DNA from: Sphagnum compactum
Lineage: Eukaryota > Bryophyta > Sphagnopsida > Sphagnales
Direction: 5' to 3'
NCBI GenBank assembly: GCA_965153455.1
Contig: OZ234503.1
Span: 5,208,001 to 5,272,000 of the forward strand
DNA: 64,000 nucleotides
Below, in pieces: positions 46,900 to 60,000 of the stretch. Positions within the stretch are counted from its first letter, which is position 1; each line of letters begins with the position of its first letter. The translations under genes and the position numbers were made by a program. The notes below the pieces were generated by a model. The model searched no databases. It was not told the DNA's origin and saw only the letters and a program-made list of their open reading frames with translations.

Positions 46900-47913
46900 A
46901 TTGCAAACACAAAATTGACACTATTAAATATTTGATATGTTGGCCACTAGGTTGTTGACCATAGGGAAAAGCTCTTGAAGAAGTGCAACTTACATCCTTT
47001 ATACCAATTAAACTTTGAGGACACCAAGTTGCTTAAAAAAATATAAAATTGTTTTTGGAAGATCAATGAAAGATCAAACAAATGTATTGAATATTTAAAC
47101 TCCAAACTAAACCTTGAGCTGTGATGATCACCAAGCCTATAACAAGAGGAAAAAAGTTGCAAAATTCAAAAAATATAGATTACATAACAAGTAAACAAAC
47201 TTTATTGGATGGTTTAGATACAATTTGAACTTGGTAGCCACCAGGTCGTCAAAACACCTGTAATGATTTTGCCAAAAAAATTGAAATGAAAAATTCATTG
47301 TTAAAAAAAAACTTTTAGAAATATTAAAGGACAATCTAAATTTGAAGAAAAATTTAAAAGATAATGTCAAATCCTCATAGTATTAGAAGTTCTATGATTG
47401 TCCATGATCAAATATGCAACAACATTGGTACGATCTCTAAATAAAAAATTGAGTGGCCAACATCATTTTTTTCCTTTTAGAACTAACAAACAACATTGTG
47501 CAATATGTAAACAACAATCCAAACCAACTACAAACATAAGTCAATACTAAAAAACCAAGGCATAAAAAACATATAACAATGTATAAAAGTTATAACACAA
47601 AAAATGATTTGAAAAATGAGATAATTGATATAAAATTATTCTAAATGCATACTTAGGAACTAGTTATAGCAAACATTGCCATTATCATTATCCATATACA
47701 ACATGAACCAATAATAATTTCGCAAGCAAGAACTTAAACAAGATTTAAAATACTTGACCGCAATGTCATAATGAACTTAAACCATCTTGGCCAATGGCAA
47801 TTCAACCTAGGGTGGCCACAAATAAGATGTTATGTTCAACCATTTTGACAACATTTATCCCCTAAATGATTCAAGAGAAACATAATGATTCAACAATAAA
47901 TAAATAAATTATT
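46900..47913. other. AT-rich flank with copies of the palindromic motif
   Basis: No gene. Two copies of the GGTGGCCACCAGG-type motif lie at 46939-46960 (TTGGCCACTAGGTTG) and 47231-47250 (TTGGTAGCCACCAGGTCG), and a partial one near 47810. They lie just 3' of the FCP1-like relic, as the motif does around the GHTHEDIDG gene. Confidence 0.5.
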
Positions 47914-48583
47914 TCACTTCTTTTTATTTATAGATCTTGATTTGACCATGTTACCAAAAAATTCATCACATTTGGGAAAGCAATGAACATTCAATTTTGC
48001 ATACCAAGGGTCACCAGGAAGCACGTTTGTAATGCTACCTAAAGAACTCAATTTTACAAATTTATAAACCCACATTCCAAACAAATGTATGGATTCCAAG
48101 TAAAGGAGAATAATTCCAAGCAAATAATTACCATCTATGGGGGACCCGTAAAAGGTGTCAAAAAATATGGCACTCAAAGGAGGATTAAACATACTCTTGT
48201 GAGACATGTCATTTACTAGCAAGATATTTTCAAAGGTCATACCAAGGAACAAACTGAAAAAACTTTAAGTTTTTATGAAAAACAAGCTTATCAAGTTTCT
48301 AAGTAAGAAATGATCATTTCTGAAGCAAAATGTCTAGTCCACTATTCTAAAAGATGGAAGAACAACACCAATTATTTTTTATGATTATTTCCAAGTGTTT
48401 GGCAAAGTTTCTCTTCATTACCAAAAACCAAATGTACACAATGAATTTATCTATACAAGTGGAAAGGAATTGTTTCAGCCCAAGCTTCAAAACCATTGGG
48501 TGAAATTTAATTTGACCCTTTATGGTTGTCACAAGAACACCATTCAAGTCGAAAATTAAATGATAGTCATTCACCTTCACCAT
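47914..48583 (-). pseudogene. FCP1/NLI-interacting-factor-like phosphatase domain, frameshifted
   Basis: From the ATG at 48583 on the minus strand the frame gives HLIFDLNGVLV, the motif I of the HAD/FCP1 family with the second Asp replaced by Asn. It then reads FIVYIWFLVMKRNF (motif II region) to a stop at about 48350. The match resumes in other frames (a QTFCFRNDHFL-like stretch near 48300). From about 48250 it continues as MTFENILLVNDMSHKS, the region of the last acidic motif (usually DD, here ND), and on to a Lys-rich end at 47914. FCP1-type enzymes dephosphorylate Ser/Thr, typically on RNA polymerase II. The Asn substitutions and the broken frame argue against activity here. Some plant family members naturally carry DLNGVL, so the Asn in motif I may be ancestral. 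Confidence 0.78.
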
Positions 48584-51500
48584 AGATTGAGTTTTCTTCT
48601 AGAAAACTAGAAGTCATTGTATTTTTTTAGCAAGTTTCTTCCACAAAACCAAAAGTTTTTGCAATTTCTTACGAACTAACTCCGTATGTGGATGAAATGA
48701 AGTGAGCCCACTTGATGCACAACATCCATGTAAACAATTTCAACATCACATCATATAATTCTTCAACCACAAGGACATACATACAGAAGCCTATACATAT
48801 GATTTCAACCAATACAACCATTTAGAACAATCATTTCAAAGGATTCAATACATATAAATGGAGTTAGCAAGATTAATCATTAACTTTGGGATTGAAAACC
48901 ATGAAGGGTGTTTCTAAATTCAACAATTAGTCTTTCAAGCCAAGTATATGAAACCTAGTTCCAATTGGACAATCAAAACTTACATGATACCATGCTCATT
49001 GTATACTTGACACAATTCTAAACAAGGCGTTATATTGTTGAAACTTAAACCCTAAACCCTAGAAAAAAATTGAGTTTTTGTAACCAATCAATTTGTGATT
49101 ATTAACAACTATTTGTCGTTTGTGACTATCATTGGTTTTTTCTTCGACTACATTTTGCATTTCGTTACGCTTACAACTACTTTGCAACTAGTGTTTTCTT
49201 CATTTTTCCATTTGAACAATTTTTAACATGTTTTTCATCCAAGAAGACCCATTTGTGTTCCATTAATTACAAATGTGATCAAATGAGTTGTAACCTTATG
49301 TGTATTCAAATTGTATTATGTGTATTCTAAGGTGTATGGATTTGTAATGGCGTATAATATGTTATCATCTCAATAATATACGTGTGGATACTAATATAAA
49401 CATGTGTATATGAAGGGTGATGTATAATACTTGTAGTTTTTACATAAATTACTAATTTTTTTAATCCCAACATTTTTCTAATAATCATTGTAAAACTCAT
49501 TATTACGACTAATATAACATTATTGTACAATCATTATAATTATAGTAGTTATAACTTAATTGTAGTAACTATATAATTTGTAATTGAAGTTAATATTCAT
49601 GTTTTCTGATTTTTATTTTAAATTATGATTTAAAATACTCATAATAATTTTATTGCAAAAATATTATTTGATGTAATTATAGTAATTAAATTACACTAAG
49701 TTATTGAATTTTTTAATTGTAATCCCTTATTTAAAATAAAATTATTATTATAACATAAGTTCTTACATTAATTAGTAACATTTTTGAGCAATCAATATTA
49801 ATTGCACTAAAATCACTGTAATTACTCTACTAATACATTAATTAAAGAAGTGGCGTAATTTATAATTAAACTTAATTATTCATAACTTATAATTTATAAT
49901 TTTTAGTTTATAAAGTAATTCTAGTGGAAATAGAATAATTACTGTAATTTTAGGATTGTATTACAGAAATTAACGTATTCATTTATGTTTTAAAATATTA
50001 TATATTCAAACTATTCAAAATAATTTTACTATAACTAAAATAATCAGCATAATTACTGTAATTATCATAGTTGAAATAAAAGTAGTTATTCTATTTATAC
50101 CCAATTCAAATTCATTTGAAAAAATAAATGTTATCATAACATAAAAGTTTACACTAAGATTTAATATTTTGAGTAAAAAAATATTATTATTTTAATACAA
50201 GAAATTGTATATTAATTACATTAGTTGCACATTAATTATATAATTTATAATTTAACTTCATACTCATAATTTAAGACTTATAACTTATAATTAAAATGTG
50301 TATTTCAAAAAATAATACTCTTAATATAAATTGATATAATTATTTTATACAAAAAAATTTAGGTGTACTACACTATTGTATTTATTATTTATACTTACAT
50401 ATTTAAAATAAATTATTATTATTATATATTTTAACAGTAATAATTAACATTTTTAAAATAATAAAAATAAATTCATGTAATCAATGTCTAATTATTGTAA
50501 ACTAACTGTAATCTGTTTACTTATATATTAACTAGACTGGGTGTCTTATTATAATGGTGCATTCACACTTGATGTTAAATCAATGTTTAAATGTAAATCT
50601 AGGTGGCATCCTAGGTGGCACTCACTGTTAAATGGGCGATCACTTAACATTAAGTGAATGTTAAACTATGTTAACAAGTGGAAATTGAACAGTGGACAGT
50701 CCACTCTCCACACCAAACACAACTGACCAAAAAAATCCCCTTCCTCTCCCCCCCCTCCCTCCACCCACCCCCCAAAACCTCTGTCCCTGTCACCCGCTGC
50801 TTCACCAGGTGACATCCCTCCCCCACCCCCCAAAACCTCCGTCACAGACACAGAGACTTACTGAATTAATATATTAAGATTACAGTAGTTTCATAATTTA
50901 TAGTGGAACTTAATCAATCAAGGTTTAGAACTTAAAGCTATTAATTTTGAGTTTGATTTTAAAATTCTACAATAATTTACTGTAATTAGAATAATTAATG
51001 TAATTCTATAGATTATTTTATTTATTATGGATTATTACTTATTTATAATTAATGATTACAAGTCAAAATTTTATACTAACTGTTGATACTAAGTGATAAA
51101 AAGTTAAGTTTATAGTAATTTCAGTAACTAATATTATTTATTATTTATATAATATTAAATTTTTATTATAGTAGTTCAAAAATAGTTATAACATGTGAAA
51201 TAAAAATGTGAATAATTATAAAATAGCTAGTCTAAGGTAGTTACTAGTTACATTAATAATATTATTCATTATTCATTTTTAAATATATATTAATTAATTA
51301 CTAACATATATTAATTATTTTCAATATTTAATATTGATATTTAATACTTATTAATTAGATAATATAAATTTAAATTAATTGAATCCTCAATTTTATATAT
51401 TTAATTAATTTTTAATTAATTGGTTAACTACATAATTACGTAACTAAAAATTATTGATAAATTATTATTTATATGTACTTAGTTTATTATTTTTAAATTA

Positions 51501-51600
51501 TTTAATTAGGTATTTTATTAATTCATTAATTAATTAATAGCTAGTTTTTTCATTAATTAATTAACTAGTTATAGTTACTCACTTACCTATTGAATTATAT
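48584..51600. other. AT-rich block without genes; C-rich island at 50735-50845
   Basis: From about 49300 to 51600 the sequence is dominated by TAATTA/TTATAA-like words. A separate, less AT-rich island at 50525-50870 holds short inverted words (GTTAAA/TTTAAC) and then a C-rich tract (runs of CCCCC, 50735-50845). The stretch 49060-49200 has GTTGCAA-like words and a CTTTGCAACTAGTG end reminiscent of CACTA subterminal sequence, but I could not pair it with a second end. Confidence 0.5.
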
Positions 51601-51721
51601 AATTCTAGTGACGATGTTTCATTGGAACTGGTTTGTGTAGGATGGGTATTTTGGTGATCGTCATTACTACAATTCTTAGAGCCATTCTGCTTCAATTTTG
51701 GAATCATTTTGTGAATCGTTT

Positions 51722-51725
<4 letters not shown>

Positions 51726-51754
<29 letters not shown>
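51726..51754 (+). repeat. GT dinucleotide microsatellite
   Basis: About 14 uninterrupted TG units, followed directly by ATCG. Confidence 0.95.
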
Positions 51755-51756
<2 letters not shown>

Positions 51757-51923
51757 CGTGTCTCTTTATACCTCGCTGTCTTTCTTGCTCTTCCTGGCTC
51801 TTGCTTCGAGCTTCCTAGTTTGGCGATGGAGCTCAGATTTCTGTCCGAGAAGAAAAAGACATTTCATATCCTAATACCGAGAAGGATTGTTAAGCAATTT
51901 TGGTTTTCTTTTAGTTTCTGAAA

Positions 51924-52800
51924 TTGTGCAGTAGAGAGACACACACGAGACTGAAGAAGGCACAAAGGTGTGTGAGTTTTCCCAACCTCACAGACGTCGA
52001 CCTCACGCCAGCTTCTTCTTCTGTTTCGCTTCCTGGATCCTCCTCAATTCTCCTGACACATATGGGCCTCACCGTGCAGCTCGGGTATGTATATATATGT
52101 TCCATTTCCGTAGCGGCAATGATAATCAATGTTTTTTCCTCTTCTGCCAAGCTTCTTATGCATGTCTGAAATGCTCTTTTTAGTTTTCGGGGGAGGGAGC
52201 GATCTCACAGCTTTGATGCAATTGATCCGGCTTCAATTGAACGATTTATAGAGGAGCAGCAGCTCTCTCCAGCAAGACTAGACAGAAGTCTGAAGATCTT
52301 GGCAGACACGTATCCAGGGTTACAGAGACTTTGTGTCCTCGATGTCATAAGAAGAAGGTTGTCATGGACTTCTTGCAAAGTAGGTGGTGATGGATTCGTG
52401 GTGCCAGTAGAGGGGGAAGTAGCAGCAGTGGACAATTGCTTTGATTTCATTCATGTAGCGTTCAATCTTAAACCATAGATCTACCGGACTTGAACCGCTG
52501 ACTCTCTCGGTGTAAAAGAAAAAGAGAATTCCATGGCTACTTGGACTGCAATTCAGCAGCTTTCTTACATGAAAGAGAAGTCATGGACACATGCAGGATT
52601 TCAAGCATTGCCAGAAATTGTCCACTGCTTTAGGAATTTGAGCTCCATCAGTGCATGGATGACACTCTCAAAGGAATTTCTGCATGTGAAAATCTACAAA
52701 TTGTGAGACTCAAAGGGTCCATTTCTGGCTTCTATCACTGTAGTTTCACTGACATTGGGTTCACAATTCTAAGCCACACATTCTGTCACCTTGTGATATT
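51924..52800 (+). pseudogene. F-box/LRR-repeat protein relic with one clear intron
   Basis: A first piece ends in FPNLTDVDL (about 51978) and ILLTHMGLTVQLG, then hits a donor GTATGT at 52085. A 99 bp intron ends at AG 52183. Joining the pieces keeps the frame into an SLKILADTYPGLQRLCVLD block (about 52290), the pattern of a leucine-rich repeat, and then a stop at about 52478. A second LRR piece, with ISACENLQIVRLKGSISG and SFTDIGFTILSHT (52655-52790), follows in another frame after damaged sequence. F-box/LRR proteins are substrate receptors of SCF ubiquitin ligases. The N-terminal F-box itself is not seen, and the LRR tract is cut short, so this is most likely a truncated, frameshifted copy. 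Confidence 0.7.
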
Positions 52801-53481
52801 CTACATGGCCAATGCAAAAGAAAAATTGGCTTTGTTTACATTGTCTCTCAAACAACTTGCAGAGCTTACAAGAAGACACAGCATAAAAAGCCAACTGAAA
52901 GCTGAAGAGAGAAATCAAGTTTTGCTGGGGAAAGATCATTTTTGTTCGCAAGTTTGGGACATGTTATTTGAAATTATTTCTCTTTTGAGTGAAGATAGAT
53001 GTGCTCCAATGAAGAAGATTGAGATCAACTGCATCACACTGATCTATAAAAAAGGAGACATTGGTTATCTCTGCACAGGAGAAAAAGAAGGTTGATGACT
53101 CTGAAATATCACTTCACCAAAAAGCTTGATGAACTTATCTGCACCATAGGAAACAGGGAGGCTGCATCATTTGATATTGTATCCACAGAGATGGATGGCA
53201 TACCACCACTGAAAACAGACGCTGTTGTCATGGAGCACAACAATTTTAATGGAACAGTTTGTGGATTGGAGATGGCAGAGGATACGGGAGTCAAAGGACT
53301 TGAGCAAAAGCTACCGAAGAAGGAACATGTTGACATGAACAAGAGGCTGGCACGTGTTATTTTGAGCAAGATAATGCCAGACCTCAAGTTGCAAAGCTGC
53401 AAGTGCTCTTGTCAAACTAGCAACTTCCCCAAAATCCTGACATTCACTTCAAGACACTGCACACCAAAAATAGATGTCTGA
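52801..53481 (+). other. Two adjoining open frames of unknown origin
   Basis: The frame that carries the last LRR piece stays open to 53095 but loses LRR character after about 52790. A second frame (53092-53481, 129 aa, acidic with a Cys-rich end) begins four bases before it stops. I recognise neither. They may be shifted remains of one coding sequence joined to the F-box/LRR relic. Confidence 0.35.
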
Positions 53482-56400
53482 GACATGCAAATGTATTTCT
53501 TTCAAGACTCTCCCTGAAATCATACATATGAATGCTACGTGGTTCAATACAGATCTCAATGGTCAAAGTCTTAGCAAGATGTAAGTGCATAAAATTGATC
53601 AAATCTCAGACAACTGAAGAGGATTCTACATCAAATATCCACAAGACCTACAGATTGTCAATGGTGTAATCATTCGATTTGGCCCTTCATCAAACTGTAA
53701 TACTTTTATTTGCCAGAAGTTCAGAGTCTTCTGATTTCCTTTTGTCATTGGCAGAAAATGTTGACAGATCACATTGAGAAACATCAATTGGAGCTGGATG
53801 TGACACAGAAAGTGGCTGCCGATACTAAGCAAGTGTTTGAGGTGAAAGTGATGTTTGGATGCTAGATTTTTGCAGGGTACATAGCCAAAATTTGGGGTCA
53901 TTTTTGTTTTTGCACTCTCACCTATAATGTTAGTTTTCCCACTTTTGAGAATTTGTAATTATTTTTTCCTTGCCTCAGTCCTCACAGCTGAGGTGAAACA
54001 TTTGGAATTCTTAACTAAGTACTGCTGCGAAAGCAGCATATCAGGACAAGAGAGTAATGGCTGAAGTATCTTCATGTCAAATAAGCACATCTACAATGAG
54101 AAACTTGAATGTGGCTGTTGTTGTAGTTTCAGAATTAGCAACAGCCGTCATCCCCAATTTGAAGTTGACTTTGTAGGCGCATCCTCTCTTATAGACCACT
54201 CAGTGAGCTTTGTGACCATGAGGTTAACTTTTTGATGATGTCTTTTCCATATGCTTTCCATCACTGAATATTCCCCAATTGGACATTGGAGTCACAATTC
54301 TCTTGGTGTGCAATAGTGTTTTTAATCACAATCCAGTTTCTTGTATCAATCACAACAAAAAGGCATATACAGAATAAGTGTACAATGGATGAAGAAGAGA
54401 TTTGATGGGATCACTGAAGTTTATGACTGATGGACAGAGTTGCCTGATGTGTCAGGAACAATCAGTTTTATTTGCTTCATTTTCCAAGTAAGTTGATGAG
54501 GTTGGCTGCTCCTATTGTTTGCAGCTCCCCTCTCTCTTGGGATCCATCGCATCACAAGACCATGTCAGAAGGAGACAAAACACCTTCAATGGCACCATCC
54601 AGCCCTAGACCATTTCAACAATGACAAACTCCTCCACATAAACACATATTGGAGGAGACGTTACTTGATCAAGAGATACTGTGGATTGTCAGCTTGGGCC
54701 CACAAGTCTCTTAATCCTGAAATTCACACTGTCCCCAGAAAGCTGTCAATTCCCAAATCTGCTTCATCCCCACCATTAGTCTGTTTGTAGATGTGGCTAA
54801 AGCGGGTACTAAAGAGAGGTGCTAAACAAGGAAGCTTCTAGAAAAGTGTTATTTTGGGCTCTCAGTGCAGTGCTTTGAAGTAATTTTTGGTGCTGAGGAT
54901 TTATATTACTGCAACTACAACTTTTGGCCAGTTGATCCATATTTTCAAAAAAATTGTTTCTTGCTCAAGCTCTTGTTTGCACCCCATTAACCAAGACCTC
55001 AAGATCTATCTTTGCTTTTCACAGAAGTTTTGCTAGACATGGCCTTGAGGTGCCTTGTGAAGAAATATGTTTTCTTCATGAAGAAAGATTTTAGGACCTG
55101 ATCTTGGCTCCTAGATCTTGTGTTTCTACACTGTTTTAGCACTCTTGAGTAGGTAGCACAACATTCTCAGAGTTTCAAGCACTATATTGAAGGTGTGGGA
55201 CAGGAATCAGAATGAGAACTTAGAAGTACAGGGATTTATATGGAAATGAACATACACCAACATGAACATTTGTTGTGAACCAATTTGGAGGACAATAACA
55301 TAAGAGACTTTGAGATAGAATACATTGCTTTTGGAGTATGATTGGAAACAGTACTGGGGACTTGGACCTTAATCAGGAACTTTGACAAGAATGTCATTTA
55401 CACCCACCAACACATTGATGTACAAAACCACCCATGTATAGAGAATTGAATCATCAAATCATCCGAATTGGTCAAAGAGGTTTGGTTGTGTGTGTCTCTA
55501 TATGTGCAGGGTAAAGCCCCAGGATGAGGTGGTGGCCATGTCCAGGCCCACATTTTGGGAATTTGCATTTTGGGAATGTCCACCACCTATGGACTTTACC
55601 CATTGTAATGCATGATGTACCACCCTACTCAGAGGTAAAAGATCCTCCCATTCTTAAAGAGTATGCATAACATCCATCCCTCCTCTTTTATATTCTAGGA
55701 GTGATTTCCATGAATATAAAATGCCCTCCAAATATGCTTTAAAAATTTCTCCAAGTGGTTTATGTGTACATATATCTCTTTATGAATATGAATGTATAAA
55801 GCACATGGATATGCAATTGCTTAACCAACATAAAATTGGGAAAAAGAATTGTAATTCAGGAGTCCAAAGTTTTATGGATGAATATTAAGTGTTAACATCA
55901 ATGAATATCACAAAATACCTTAAAACATGCTTGGTACAATAACTTACAACTACATATATGTTTGTATTAGGCATGAAGAATGATGTAGGACTACAACACA
56001 TTAGTGAAAATTAATATGATCAAGAACCTTTTAACTTAAATGTCTTATTTCTATGTTAAATTACTACCTCTCTAACTTAGTTTTAACGTAGTAATACAAA
56101 TAAATGTCTATAGGTGCCAATTACAAATATAGAGGGTTTGCCTGGCTCACAACCAGACAACTGCATATTAAAATGTGAGTGGGTGATAATGATTTGTATT
56201 TTCATTTCTACTTTCAACATTTGGAATTGATCCAGAAAAATCAAAATATATTTTATCACAAATGTGACTACATTTTAGAAACAATATAATTAACAAACAT
56301 ATTTTTCCTTTCCCAAAATACCTAAACCAAAACACCAACGTTAATTAATTGGATTTTTTAATATTGAATAGAATTTTTGTTTGATATATATAAATTGTAT

Positions 56401-56530
56401 TTCATTAATTCCTCATTGAAATTTTTATTTTATTTTTTTAAACGACTTGCCATGGTGTCCTCAAGGTTTAATTTGTATAACATGGAATGTAAATTGTAGT
56501 TCTTCAAAAGATTTTTCTTCTAGTTAGCAA
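53482..56530. other. Intergenic, no gene recognised
   Basis: Short frames only (for example 54515-54790, basic and His-rich). No recognisable domain or element boundary. Confidence 0.4.
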
Positions 56531-56538
56531 ACTTTGTC

Positions 56539-56710
56539 CTGGTGGCCACCCGGTCATTTACAATTGAAAGATTCAAAAATTTAACATCGAAATTTGTGTG
56601 TTGTCATTTTCAGACTTTTGTAAAGTCCTAAATTAATTAAATGTGTGTTACTACCATAAACATTTCAAACCAGGTTGGAGAAGCTCATGTTGTAAGTTCA
56701 CAACCCTGGT
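56539..56710 (+). repeat. Copy of the palindromic-motif repeat upstream of the second large decayed gene
   Basis: CTGGTGGCCACCCGG at 56539-56553 is followed by GTAAAGTCCTAAATTAA near 56620, the same order as in 16439-16755. An ATTTCAAACCAGG block follows, resembling 3980-4030. Confidence 0.65.
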
Positions 56711-57006
56711 TTCAACTACACCTTGATTCGAGGTAAGCTATTCCTTGTTACCTAACCTTCATGTTTTGATCTAGGGTTATTTACATTTGCACGCAGTTTT
56801 TAGGTGCATAGGTTTCAACCTCATCAAGTTGTTCTATTCTTGGTTTGTGAATAATGATTTTTTGAATAAGTTTGTGTGAGTCCTTCTAATTGATCAATGT
56901 TGTGATTGACCATGCGAGAGGTTGTTTTTTAACTAAGATGGAAAATAGATAGCAGGGTCAACTTGTTTTTGAGTTGATTACGTTCATTTAGGGTTTACCG
57001 AATGTG

Positions 57007-60000
57007 ATGGGAAATTTCAAGAATAAGCAAAAGTATGCACCGCACCCTTGAGCTATTCCAAAGGATGCTCCAAAACATGAAGAGGAGAATCTAGAACTTG
57101 TAGCTCACAAAGAAAGAAAGCAAGAGTACTCTCATGCTTGGCAACAATAGTATAGGCATCAACAAGTTGAAGCCCAAGTTGAAGAAGACTCTCGGTTAAG
57201 AGAAGAAGAGATGGGTCTTGTGGAACATGTTCAAAATGTAAAGCCTTTGTCAATGAATGGCATTGATCCAAGGAAAGCCTACAGATGCATTGTAACTGTT
57301 GCAAGGACCATAGCCATGTTTATCATGGATTTCTTGAAAGGTTTGACATTGTAACTCAAAATTACATCATGGAAAGGGTGTTATCCCATGAACTCATAAC
57401 TGCCATGTTGCCTTCTTATTTGCATGATGTCAAAAAACTAAAACAAAACCAATAATTACTCAACAACTTCCACTCTAGACTAGTAAGTCATGTGACAGGG
57501 TAGAAGTCTTCTAACTTGGTTTTGGCCAAGGACATTGTATGCACCTTTGTTGCATCCTTTCATTCATTGGTGAGCAATAGGGAAGCAGCAAAGGTGTTGG
57601 GAGTGGATAGGAGAAACATCAAACATGGTATTGAGAGATAGGTGTTGTTGGAGATAACAAAGGATGCATTTTAAATAGACTATATAGAAGACCCAAGAGA
57701 TCAGATATTTTGTCAAAAACTCATATCCAAGTTGTGGTAGACTAGTGAATGATGAAAACCACTATTTCTCCAAATCGCAAAGATGTTGTGAGGTTGAGGA
57801 TCTCTACAAAGAATTATAAGGTTCATCTAATTCATTATCTTCAAATATCTCAGGTAATAAGCTTTTCATGTAGTCTTTGTTCATGTACTTTGTCACTTTA
57901 ATTTAGAATTGGAAAGATAGATTTATCAAATTTGTTTTTGTCAAAGTAGAAGTTTAAGCATATAATGGTTAACTTCCCATTCAACAAAATTCCTATTCAC
58001 AAGTTGTTAAATCCCATGATACATCACTATGTTTAGTTGTTGCGTGCCAAATTGATTATTTGTTTGCTATAAGATTTTTTCAATATTATTTACTTGGTGT
58101 TTTTCTTGAGCAAAAGGTTAGTGGTCAATGGTTTGTGGTCAATAGTATGTTTTATGTTGGTTGAGAGCCCTTCATGCTTAAGTGGTAAGAACTAAAATCA
58201 TATTTCCTTCCAATACTAAATTGCAATTATGAGTCTGCTTACTACTAGTTAGTTTGCTTGTGACACATTTAGCCTTGAATTCAAATTAAAAATAACTACT
58301 TTGAGAAGGTCTAGGGTGCTTGACAAATTGTGGCCTTTTCAAAGCAACTATTGCCAAATTGTGGCCTTTTGAAAGTTTTTTTTTATTAAGTCCCTTTTTT
58401 AGTGCTTAGTACACCAATATGTGTTTTTGAGTGATTTCAGAACATTACTAGAAGTTGAGAGTACTTTGAAAAGGTTTATGGTGCTTCATCTCAATGCTTA
58501 CTAAGCTATTCACCTTTTCAAAAGTAGCTTTTACTTAACTAAATCCTTCCCTAACTACTTAATAAACTCAATGTTTTGCTTTAATGTTTCATGTAATATG
58601 ATGAAGCACATGGTGCTTGGAAGAGGTCCATGGGGGTTGATCCAAGTGCTTGGTAAACTAAAGACCCTTTCAAAAGCAACCCCTACTTAATTGAGTCATT
58701 TTTAAATGTTTGCTACTTTAGATGTTTTGGGTGACTACTTCATGCAATTCACTAGAAGCACAAAGTGCTTTGAAAAGGTCAATGTGGTTGATATGATTAC
58801 TTGTTAAACTAAGGACCATTTGAAAACATTGCTAGTCAATTAAGTCTTTTCTAAAAGTGTTTAATAATTTGGATGTTTTGTTTGAGTGCTTCTGAAACTA
58901 AATTGTAAAACTAGAAAATGCTTTCAAAAGGTCCCGGGTTATCTAGTTTCTTGTTAAACTAAACACCTGTTGAAAAATAGTTCCTGGTTAATTAAGTCCT
59001 TTTATGAAAATTATTGAAGGTTGTTTTGAATGCTTAATCAATAAGGTGCCTTTTCAAAAGCAACATTTGGTAATCTGTGTGTTTTGTTTGTGAATAACAT
59101 TACTTATATGTGATGTCGAGTTGGAAGCATATATGTGTATATTTTGCAGTGACAAATCTTGACAATTATTGAAGATTTTAAAAGGTAAATTTGTTTTGTC
59201 CTCAATTTTCCTTCATTTAAGTAGTTAATATGTATACATATGAATTAATATGCAAAATTATTATTTTTGGTGTTGATATGGGGTTAATCAACATGGTTGT
59301 AGTTGGGCATATGAATCATGAGATATATTCATGATCAAATTCTGACATAACATTATAATCAAATGAGGGAAATATTTATATTTTCATGTTCATGTTTGTT
59401 GGGTTGCATAAAACAGAGCAGAACCTCATGATGTTAATGATGCTAGTCATAACTTCCTTTTAGTGTCCATCAGCTACTTGGTTTCCTACTAGTTTTAGTA
59501 GTGAAAAAACATGCATAGTGTAGGGTCTTGAAACCTACATGATTTCATATGTTAGCAAACCTACAATTAATTTGCTTGGAACATTGGATTCCTACATCAA
59601 AATGTAACATGACTATGTGGTTATCTTTGGTAGCTAGAGTTTTTCACAACATTCAAATTGAAGAATCCAGAAGTGACCTTGATGCTAATAAGGTTTCACA
59701 ACTTGAAGTCGTGGTTTGTCAAGAGGCTAAAGGAATGGAACACCTATTGTTGTAAGTACCACACAGAATTCAATGAGTTGAGACTTGGTGTGAACAATAT
59801 GAGGATAATTAGAAGCAATGTTCACAACCATTGTGCATGTTCATGGGAGACTATTTGTAAACCAAAAGTCTACGGTGGGTTTGCTGGTGATGCCTCTTGT
59901 GTTGCCCACACTCAAACATATGATACGTTGACCTCAATGTGGACTTCAATCCTATGTTTCAAAGATGAAAGTGTAGAGTTTCATAACAGGAACTATCTCA

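Noticed and set aside
49042-49062. AAACCCTAAACCCTAG, like plant telomere repeat
   Set aside because: Only two units, which is common by chance; not an interstitial telomere array.
50666-50877. Overlapping Pro-rich and Gly-rich frames on both strands
   Set aside because: Both arise from the C-rich island and are low complexity.
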